Origin: Saccharina japonica
Lineage: Eukaryota > Sar > Phaeophyceae > Laminariales > Laminariaceae
Reading direction: 5' to 3'
Assembly: GCA_008828725.1 (NCBI GenBank)
Contig: MEHQ01003153.1
Location: 62,001-126,000, forward strand
Length of the DNA: 64,000 bases
Of the stretch, positions 46,415-55,500 are shown piece after piece. A program made the position numbers and the translations under genes. Below the pieces are notes generated by a model. It was not told the origin of the DNA, searched no databases, and saw only the letters and a list, made by a program, of their open reading frames with translations. Numbering within the stretch: the first letter of the stretch is position 1; every line of letters begins with the position of its first letter.

Positions 46415-47245
46415 TGGTATATATATTGGGGCTGGGCACTGGCTGGCTCAAGCCAGTAGCGATTATGCTGCCGTCAGAACGAATCAATATACTGGATTGA
46501 AGCAGTGTACTGTCTCTCTCCTCTCTCTCTTCTCTCCTTCCGAAACGTGTTTGGTGGGTTTCCGTATTGTAATATATAGCATGTTTCTGGGACGCACGTA
46601 ACATAACACCTACTACTGGCGTATTTACTGGCCGGGTCAATCAGTAGATTAGTACTGCCATTATATATATATGTGCTGGCTGTGCCAGTGTCCAGCCCTA
46701 GTATATATCGCTTTCGTGGTGTGAAGTTTTCGTTTATTTCATCATGTTTTTGGTCATTTGGCACTCTCGCTGCAAATTAAACAATAACGCGCCCAAGGGT
46801 CTTTCGTACTGATACAAAAAAATAACAACGACACCCGACTATTTACCGATGACCATCGAAAAGAGGGGACCAAATACTATTCGTAAACATATGCAAAATA
46901 CATAGGTGTTCGTATATGCTGTAGGTCCTGTTCACTATGGTCCCCCGTAGTACCTATTGTCAAGACCAAGACAGGAGGCAGGGGGTATACTAAACCCAAG
47001 TAAAATACACATATGAAAAAAACTCGTTTTTCGTCATTTTCGTCCAGAACATTTCCACCGCAGCAGTGCGCTTGCGCTAGTTTTTTGTTTTCATTATGAC
47101 ACGCCGGGAAGGGGTCTAATATGTTGTTATCTCTTCTTTTTTTATTTCCGTCGAGCACCTCTTTGATACGTGCCTCACTCCCTTTTTTTATTTTTTTATT
47201 TGTATATTTTTTCCTCCATCTCTTGTCGCGCGATATGAAGCAGGG
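46415..47245. other. Upstream region of the Hsp20 exon
   Basis: It contains an M2 copy at about 46870-46950 (ACTATGGTCCCCCGTAGTAC) and a GGCTGGGCACTGGCTGGC block near 46430. No other gene is seen. A T-rich stretch precedes the Hsp20 start. Confidence 0.4.
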
Positions 47246-47250
47246 GCGCA

Positions 47251-47580
47251 ATGAACGACGTGTTCGACTCGATGGAGCGAGACTTGCTGATGTCCCCCTG
47301 GGGACTGGCTACCAGGTTCCCCGCCGCCCACATGCTCGCGGGCACTATCCCCGTCGGGGGCGCCGGCAGCGGCGGCACCACCGGCGACGGGAAGTTCGGC
47401 ATGCACCTGGACTTCCACGAGAACGACCGCGGGTTCGAGCTGACGGCTGACCTCCCGGGCGTGAAGAAGGAGGACATTACTGTCGACGTGGACAACGCAT
47501 CCGGTGTGCTGACGGTGTCGGGCGAGCGCAAGAGCATGAGGGAGGAGAAGAATGAGGGAGGGGAGGAGGGCGAAAGAAAG
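47251..47580 (+). CDS. Small heat-shock protein (Hsp20), first exon
   Basis: The ATG at 47251 opens MNDVFDSMERDLLMSPWG, a Gly-rich linker, then the start of the alpha-crystallin domain: FHENDRGFELTADLPGVKKE, DITVDVDN, GVLTVSGERK. These are the beta-2 to beta-5 signatures of the Hsp20/alpha-crystallin family (PF00011), ATP-independent chaperones that hold unfolded proteins. The exon closes at EGGEEGERK with a GTGAGT donor at 47581. The expected second half (RVERS-xx-xF-xRxF-xLP and the C-terminal IxI) is not found before or after the 461-base gap at 48261. It lies in the gap, further on in another contig, or is lost. A LINE 3' end sits in the intron on the opposite strand. Confidence 0.85.
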
Positions 47581-47604
47581 TGAGTGTGGTGTGAGTTTTG
47601 TTGG

Positions 47605-48260
47605 GACGGGGAGGGGTACTCGTTTGTTGCTCGCCTGATTAGTCGTTGATTTGACCGTTGACCACGCATCTCTTTCGAGACGGAGCACCGTTCATACTCC
47701 TAATAGAGACACCTCCAACACTTGGGCGCTCATTACGTTGTTTCCATATATTACAAAGAAACTTTTTGCTAATCTTATCCCCTTCCTGTTTCGCCGCCTG
47801 TGGCCACCATCTATCTCCTAAGATAGCGATCGTTTTCTCGCTACTATTTAGTGTACCAAACTGCTCTATGTCACACTCGTCTATTTTCCTCATCTCCTCC
47901 TCTAGCACATCCCTTTCCTCCTTATACCTTTCACATTCTCCCACTATGTGAATTCTACTCTCTATGGCTTTGCCACATGGGCACATCTGTGCATCTACTT
48001 CCTCCTCCTCCCGGCTACTGGTATACCTCCTCCTTCTTTCTGGCAGGTCCAGGTCCCCTACACGAAATCGCAGTTTCAGCTTTTTCGCGAAGTCCATTGG
48101 GCCGTGCAGATACCTTTTCATTCCTATTCCTTCTCTCAACCCCCCGTACATCTCTAAGTGTTCTTCCCCTTCCACCTTCTTTCTCAGTGCTAGCCTTTCC
48201 CTTCTTTCTATCCTTTCTTTCACTTCTGTCTTGTATCCGCTAAATTTCTCTATGGCCAGC
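47605..48260 (-). mobile_element. LINE C-terminal coding end and 3' tail
   Basis: An open frame of about 207 codons, entering from the gap, reads LAIEKFSGYKTEVKERIERR, then LRFRVGDLDLPERRRRY. It carries the zinc-knuckle-like MCPCGKAIESRIHIVGEC (C-x-C-x8-H-x4-C), typical of the C terminus of many non-LTR retrotransposons, and ends FLCNIWKQRNERP ... CVVNGQIND at 47639. The tail runs to GAGTACCCCTCCCCGTCCC. No break is seen in this part, so the copy is fairly young. The endonuclease and reverse transcriptase would lie in or beyond the gap. Confidence 0.8.
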
Positions 48261-48721
48261 NNNNNNNNNNNNNNNNNNNNNNNNNNNNNNNNNNNNNNNN
48301 NNNNNNNNNNNNNNNNNNNNNNNNNNNNNNNNNNNNNNNNNNNNNNNNNNNNNNNNNNNNNNNNNNNNNNNNNNNNNNNNNNNNNNNNNNNNNNNNNNNN
48401 NNNNNNNNNNNNNNNNNNNNNNNNNNNNNNNNNNNNNNNNNNNNNNNNNNNNNNNNNNNNNNNNNNNNNNNNNNNNNNNNNNNNNNNNNNNNNNNNNNNN
48501 NNNNNNNNNNNNNNNNNNNNNNNNNNNNNNNNNNNNNNNNNNNNNNNNNNNNNNNNNNNNNNNNNNNNNNNNNNNNNNNNNNNNNNNNNNNNNNNNNNNN
48601 NNNNNNNNNNNNNNNNNNNNNNNNNNNNNNNNNNNNNNNNNNNNNNNNNNNNNNNNNNNNNNNNNNNNNNNNNNNNNNNNNNNNNNNNNNNNNNNNNNNN
48701 NNNNNNNNNNNNNNNNNNNNN
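48261..48721. other. Assembly gap, 461 N
   Basis: A run of N between the LINE coding end and the GATC-rich array. Both flanks are repetitive, so the gap probably marks an unresolved repeat. Confidence 0.99.
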
Positions 48722-49195
48722 ATAATTATATATCTGTAGATGATCTAGATCATGATCTATCTGTAGATTATTTAGATCATGATCTATCTGTAGATGACCT
48801 AGATCATGATATATCGGTAGATTTTTTTTTATCTTGGTCGTGATCTATCTGTAGGTGATCTAGATCATGATGTATCTGTGGATGATCTAGATCATGACCT
48901 ATCTGTAGATGATCTAGACCATGATCTATCTGTAGATTACCTAGATCACGACATATATGTAGATGATCTAGATCATCATCTATCTGTAGATGATTTAGAT
49001 CACGATCTATGTGTAGATGATCTAGATCACGATACATCTGTAGATGATCTAGATCATGATCTATCCGTAGATGATCTAGATCATGACCTATCTGTAGATT
49101 ATCTAGATCACGATATATATGTAGATGATCTAGATCAGGATCTAATATCTGCAGATGATCTACTGTAGATCACGATCTATGTGCAGATGATCTGT
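48722..49195. repeat. 27-bp GATC-rich minisatellite
   Basis: About 17 units of GTAGATGATCTAGATCATGA plus TCTATCT and close variants. Each unit contains overlapping palindromes (TAGATCATGATCTA; GATGATC). It is open on both strands (DDLDHDLSV on plus, HDLDHLQID on minus) because 27 is divisible by 3. The left edge is the gap, so the true length is unknown. Loose relatives occur at 45855-45885. Confidence 0.9.
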
Positions 49196-49420
49196 CTGAG
49201 GTGTGAATGGTTGCCTAACGTGGGCGGTCAGATCAATCCATTGCTTGATTGAATGCGGTCAAACCTGTACAAATTCCGGGTCTACCTCGGACATGGGGGG
49301 TGTAGTCGCACAGGCTAGACCATTCATCCGGTGGCAGCTTTCCGCCGTTTAACACCGTCTATCCCTCCGCATGGGGGACTTTTCGTTTTTCGGCGTGCGA
49401 TATAGCCGGTCAGGGGTTTA
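49196..49420. other. No feature seen
   Basis: Unique-looking DNA between the minisatellite and the M4 remnants. Confidence 0.4.
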
Positions 49421-49422
49421 AC

Positions 49423-49745
49423 TTAAAACCCTTTTTAGTACTGCACTGTACATAAACCTGAATCTGACTCTAATTGCAAGTGTTTTGTCCCCACACCGGG
49501 ACTGCACCATTCAGAACTGAAAAACGTATCCCACACTAATTTCAAGTACTTTGTCCCCAAAAACGGGGGACCGGTTCTTAAGGGGTTAAGGCCTACACTG
49601 GTGAGATTACTACTAAAAACGCCTTTGGAACTGGACACCCCCTTTTTAGTGCTGCGCTACTCTGTGCATGGAATTTCAGTTTTGTCTCAAATTCCAAGTG
49701 TTTTGGCGCCGCCACAGGTGTTCAGCCCCGCTTTAAGGGGCAACT
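49423..49745 (-). mobile_element. piggyBac-like MITE M4, cluster of copies
   Basis: Two reverse-oriented copies lie back to back (49427-49510 and 49512-49585, ending GGTTCTTAAGGGG then TTAA). A third, decayed, follows (49630-49740; AATTCCAAGTGTTTTG). Terminal TTAA words are present at 49423 and 49586. Confidence 0.55.
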
Positions 49746-49884
49746 TAGCCAAGCAAATAGAGTGCGGAAGTGCGACCGCCTTACGGTACTCGTCGCTGTT
49801 CTGTTTGCCATGTGCAACACCCTGTTAGTACCGGCGTACCGGGGTATTGCACCATCTGTGACGGCAGTACGGTGTCAATATCAC

Positions 49885-50095
49885 GGGGGGGGCGTATACT
49901 CATTTGTTGTTTGCCTTAGTCATTTGGCCATTGACCGTGCACCCCTTTCGAGACGGAGCAATGGGTGGGAGGTGGGGGAGAGGGGTGTACTCATGTCGTA
50001 TGGCCATAGGATAGACCCTCGCATCCCTACAATGCCGGGACGGAGCACGTTGGGTTTTCACCAACCAGGCAGACGTGACGGGGGGGGGGGGGGAT
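49885..50095 (-). mobile_element. Two LINE 3'-end remnants
   Basis: A tail of the APSRKGC-VNGQMTKANN type (49885-49955) and one of the ARVYGHT type (49983-50076), each starting behind a plus-strand G tract. They align base by base with each other (TCAT-TTG, GTCRT-TGRCCAT-GACC, GACGGAGCA), so they are branches of one family. Confidence 0.6.
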
Positions 50096-51050
50096 AGCTG
50101 CACGAACGTTCCAGCTCTACTTCCGAGTGCTTTGTCGTGTGTCCTCAAACCGTGTGCGTCCAGTTGTTTCGAAGGAGGAGGTAATGTCGAAGTAAACTTG
50201 TGAATCGTGTTTGCAAAAGCAAGTGCTCGTAGTAGCTTCGTTTTCATGGCATCGCGCGCAGTACTCTGATACCAAAAGTGTATACTTGATTTGTTGCAGT
50301 GTGTATTTTGTCCCGCTTGGGCAGGAAGGCTGCTTGCTGCTGGGCACACGTTTTGTTACCGACGATTCTGCTTCGACGATAATGGAAGAGAGGCAGGTGG
50401 CGTTTTTTTTTATTCTTCCGTGTACGGCAAAAAATTAAATTAAAAAAAAACGCAGACGAGAGATGATGTTGTGTGGTGCAAGTAATGAATTAAGTGGACG
50501 CATCGAATTGAACGGAGCGTTTTTTTTTCGTGTGCGGCGAAAAAACAAAACGCGCAGAGAGATGCCTTGTGGCGCAAGTGATTAATTAATTGGATGCATC
50601 ATCGAAGTGAAGCAGAGAAATATTACCAAGAAGAGCACAGGACATATTAATTTACGCTGTCGAGAGGCGAGTGCGTGTACCATGGGTACAACACGTCCAA
50701 CCATTGCGAACAAGGCATACATATACACCACTCTTCCCGAAATATGAGCAATGTTTCTATTGAATATTGATGTATAAAAAAATTGCTTACAATTCCGGAC
50801 AGATTGGTAGAGAAAATTACAAAAAAACGGCAGCTGTGGGATACTTCCATCGCGCGGACTACAGGGTCTGTGGGCAACAAAATCTGACAGTTGTGGAACT
50901 CAAGGGAGGTCACACATATACGGTGTTCTCCCTGGATTTGTTGCGGTAGATCAGCAGATATCCAGCCCTATAGCACGCGGCCATCTGTTATCACGGACTC
51001 TTTTGCGACAGGCCAAAACGTTTCACACACGGGGCCAGATCGTGACCGTA
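50096..51050. other. No gene; one M6 copy
   Basis: An M6 MITE lies at about 50728-50814 (ACCACTCTTCCCGAAATATG to CCGGACAGATTGGT). A repeated CGTGTGCGGCRAAAAA word occurs near 50420 and 50530. Confidence 0.4.
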
Positions 51051-51057
51051 CCCCCTT

Positions 51058-51517
51058 TGGGGAGCAAAGATGCCAGGAGACGGGCAACCGTCAAGCAGTC
51101 AGTCAGTCAAGGGCGTCCGTCAAGGCATTTCCATCCGTCTAGACGGATTGTCCCCTATCCCCGCTAGAAAAACGCATCACCATCTCTGTGGAAACCCCTA
51201 TTTTTTATTTTTTTATTGTGCTGCTGGTTCCAAAACATGAAGGAGCAAGAAGATATCATACGAGGATATTGCTGTGTTGCTCGTTGTTGCTTGTGATATA
51301 CCAGTATCCTTGCTGTAGATCTGAATTCCGAACGAGAAAAAAAAACGACGGAAAAAATAATCAAGAAGAAAATACAGATTTTCAAAAATACGGACAGGCG
51401 TTTGAAAAAACAGGGATTTTTAATTAGTGTCCCCGGTTTTTGCCGTCAAGGCACGTCCGTCAAGGCATTCCGTCCGTCAAGGGGTAAAAGTGCCGTCTCC
51501 TGGCATCTTTGTTGGGG
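51058..51517. mobile_element. Candidate 460-bp inverted-repeat element
   Basis: GGGGAGCAAAGATGCCAGGA and, inverted, TCCTGGCATCTTTGTTGGGG bound the segment, with about 25 matching bases. CGTCCGTCAAGGCAT occurs near both ends. No coding frame is seen and no target duplication was identified. Confidence 0.5.
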
Positions 51518-51776
51518 AGTGGTGACATGGCGACCACACCAATGCTAGGTATATGATATCAGCTTCGGGTGCTATATATGATATCAGCCCATCCACGATC
51601 AGCGTAGGCAACCAGAAGTACGGGAAGGAATAACGTTCTCGTTCTCTTCTTGCAGTACGGCTCCTTAATTTTCGCCGCTGTAACTCGGACAGCAACCACT
51701 GTATCATATCGTCCCACCAATCACGCAGTGGCCGCTGTGCTGCTGCTGTAACCGTCAATTTTTAGGATTCAACTTG

Positions 51777-51862
51777 ACCCCTCAAGAACTGGTGGTCCCA
51801 CCTATTTGGGGATAAAATACTTGGAATTAGTGTGGGATATCTTGTTTCAGTTCTGAATGGGT
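51777..51862 (+). mobile_element. piggyBac-like MITE M4 copy
   Basis: ACCCCTCAAGAACTGGTGGT to CAGTTCTGAATGGGTTGA, with the diagnostic ACTTGGAATTAGTGTGGGAT core. The TTAA sites have decayed. Confidence 0.6.
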
Positions 51863-51929
51863 TGAACAGGGTTAAAAGTACTCTCCAAAGGTTCAACTAG
51901 GGTATTTCATGACGAAACGTGAAAGTCCA

Positions 51930-52460
51930 AACGTGTCCGTCCGTCCGTCCGTCCGTCCGTCCGTGCCTAAGAACTCGAGAAAAGCCACAAAACGTTGTCC
52001 GAGGTATTCCCCCTTTTCGAAACCCATTTTGCGCCCCTGAGATGGCGACCACAAACAAAATAGGTTCGGTATCATTCACAGTATATAATGACTAGTGCGG
52101 GCGCGCGGCAGCAGCAGCAGCAGCAGTAGCAGCACCAGCAGCAGCAGCAGCACCACCACCACCACCACCACCACCACGATTACGGTAAGAGAGCATGCTG
52201 CCTGCGGGGCGCCCATGCCATACGCCTCAAAAATGAACCGATATGTTTCGGACCGCAAGCTTTTCATTAAAAAAAAACAGCTCAGCAGTGGGCGATACTA
52301 TAAAAATAGCAGCAGAGCTGTGTTCGTCATATCTCGGCGTCAATCCCCCCCCCCCCCCCTCAAGTCATCCCCAACAGGATTTATGAAACTTTTTTTTTAC
52401 CGTACCGTACCGTACCGTACCGTACCGTACCGAACCGTACCGTACCGTACCCACGGTTAC
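51930..52460. repeat. Microsatellite cluster downstream of the Misato gene
   Basis: (GTCC)n at 51940-51965, (CAG)n and (CAC)n at 52105-52176 and (ACCGT)n at 52396-52452. No gene is supported. Confidence 0.8.
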
Positions 52461-52521
52461 GGTAAAAACATGCTTCGAACTACCATAGAGTGGGACTGTT
52501 TTTTTAGCAAACGTGAAACCG

Positions 52522-55500
52522 TCAAGCGTCGTCAAACGACGCCCCCCCTCCCCGGCCCCCGTCCCCGTCCCCAGCCTCCTGTTCGAAGTAGCCGTAGCTC
52601 TCGGCAAGGCCCGTGAGGGTTTCCAACACTTCGAGGGCGTCGTCTTTGTGGAGATCGTTCTTCTCCAACTCCAGGAGGATCCTCCCCCGTCGCAAATCCA
52701 GCCCTTTCCCGGCCTTAAAACGCCGTCGAGGGTTTCCACGCGGTGTGAGGGATGCGGGATGTGTGCGCAGGATGGAGGGAGGGGGGGGGGGGGGGAGGGT
52801 TAAGTTATGGGATGTTAAAAAAATGACACTCGAAAATTTACCTGGTATCAATCTGGACGGAAATGTAAGATACGTTCAGGCATTAACATGATAAGTAAAT
52901 GGTTATTAAATTTTAGTCCAGAGTGATGTACACTACACAGTGAACAGTATGTAGAGAGTTGGAGCCCATACAAGTTTAGGGCACAGATAAATCACACTCG
53001 GAACTAAACACGTGGAACCAAAAGCTGGCACCCTGACAAAGTACAGAAGCGCGAGGGGGGAAGGAATTACTTGGAATTAATGCTATACAGAAGCCGGCGT
53101 CCCGGTGGAATGACAGGTGAATCTCGTCCCTGTTAGAGCCAAGATTGTGGGTTCGAGCCCTACCCGAGTGCATGCTCGTAGGGACAAAAACATATACCAG
53201 GTATTGACTAGCGGAAAGCGCGAGAGCGTGAGTTAGCAAAATTTGATGAAAATCGACGAGCGTTGGGAAGGCTAATCCCTCTGCGCGATGAAAATCATGA
53301 CAAGAAACGTAGTGGGGGGGGGAGGGAGAGGAGCCTGCTTTGTGACCCTGAGTCTGAGTTACGACTAGGGAGGGAGAGCGACAGAAGTGCGAAGAAGATC
53401 AAAAACAGGATGGAGGGAAAAAAAAAAAAAAACAGCACCCAGACACAGTAGTCTCGGGAGAAAATCCACTTGGATTTTTAGCGTTGGGATGTTTTTAGAG
53501 CATGTACCTACGTAGCGCCAAGGTACCTGGCATAGTATAGAATAACATATATCATATATCATATATATATTAAAAAATTAAAAAAACAACATCTTTGCTA
53601 GCTGAGTGTAATAATTCGTGTAACATATGTACCAGAAACCAAGACCGGCGCACCTGTCCCAGGAACCGTCCCATGGTTGACGTTCGCTCCACGCACGCCA
53701 TGGCAGAAATTTCATCGCACATGACCCTCAGCTCCCCGCCCCCCCTCCGCCCATCCGCGACCCCCGCCCCCCCCACTCCCCCCCCCGAAGAAGCGGTAAC
53801 ATGGGACGATGCCGACGGTGGTGGTGGTGGTGGTGGTGGTGGTCTCGGGGCGAACAGCTGCTCGCCCCGCGATCCCAAGGACTCGCGGAAAAGCAGGGGG
53901 TAGGTGATCGGGATGGGGAGGGGGGTGGACACTGCGAAGGACGAACCGGAGCCCGCGCCAGAGCCGTTGAGTACCTGGCAGCCAACGGTCGCAAAAATAA
54001 ATCAGCAGCAGCGCGCCAAAGGTTGCATCGTGGAAGATGGGTGGTAGAACGGGAGTAAAGGAGGGGAGTTTAGCGGGGTTGGGGGATAGGGGGGGGTGGG
54101 TGGGGGGGTGGGGGAGGTGTACGCGATGTTCATGCATGGCCGTAGTCGTATGACCATAGACCCTCGCACCCCTACAATGCCGGGGGGGGGTGTAGTTCAT
54201 TTCCATGCATGGCAGTAGTCTTATGACCATAGACCCTCGAATCCCTACAATGCCGGGACGGAGCATGTCGGGTTTTCACCGACCTAGGCAGACATATTCG
54301 TTTGTTGGGGCGGCAGGCGGGGGGGGGTGTACTCATTTCGTGCAGGCCGTAGTCGTATGACCATAGACCCTCGCATCCCTACAATGCCGGACGGAGCAGT
54401 TGGGTTTTCACCAACCAGGCAGACATTGCTTGCACCAAGCGCGAAGCGTCGTGAGGTATTGGGCGAGTCACATGGAGGGTGAGCTGATCCTGCAAAGAAC
54501 CGCCTGTGAGGCGGACTTGCATATGGACGACAGCCTCCAATGAATTGATTTAATTTCGGGTGTGTCCACTTCCAGAGACAGCAGTGGGTATCACTACGTA
54601 TCTGTCTCGTGGATGCCTTACCATATACACACTACGTGATACGATCATTCCCCTTGTGCGGAGATGAGGTTATCAACCCCGCACAAATGATCTAACAAGA
54701 CCGCCAGCATGGGTGACCGCCAAAAAAAAGAAAAAAACGGTACCCTGGTTGTCGAGCTCACGCAGTGAGAGGCGTGTTTTACAGCGTCGTTGCCAACCGA
54801 CGCCAACCCAACCTATAAATATATAAAATACTTATAGGGCGGAGGGGGGGGGGGGTTGTAGCGGCCAATAGTAGACATCCTTCGAGCGGGGGGTGTACAA
54901 AGCCGGGGAGGAGGAGCTGGGCCTGCGCCAGACCGGCCGAGAACTAGCGAGCCACCATACGCAGGGAGTTTAAATAGGTGTAAGTAAAAAGGGGCACGGC
55001 GATCAGGGGGCGGGACGACCGCCTAGGGGGCGGGGTAGGGGATGTTGGGGCTATGCGGGTAAGGGAGGGAATTGGGGGGCGGGGGGTACTTCATTTTCAT
55101 GCACGGCCGTAGTCGTATGACCATACACCCTTGCACCCCTACAATGCCGGGACGGGACATGTCGGGTTTTCACCGACCAGGCAGACATTGGTAGCTCCAA
55201 GCACCGAGAAGTTGCAAATAAACTTAGGGGTAGGTTCAGACCAGGAAAACACACGTTCGTACCGTTAACGTAACCCAACAGTACTCTACAAGGAACACCG
55301 CTAAACTAAAAAAAAAAAAAAAACGCGCGGTATGTATCAGTCCCACACCCCACCAACCAATCCACACACACCTGCGCCAAGACCTCTAGCTGCTCCGCTC
55401 GGGGGGCCGAAAACCCCCTGGCAACCATTTTCCGAGAAAACACCCTCAAGTCAGCAGTCGCGGCCGCCGGAACCGACAGCCCCCGTCGGGGACCCTGACC

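Noticed and set aside
48804-49168. DDLDHDLSV-type repeat protein
   Set aside because: Both strands are open only because the 27-base unit is a multiple of three. There is no start context or non-repeat domain.
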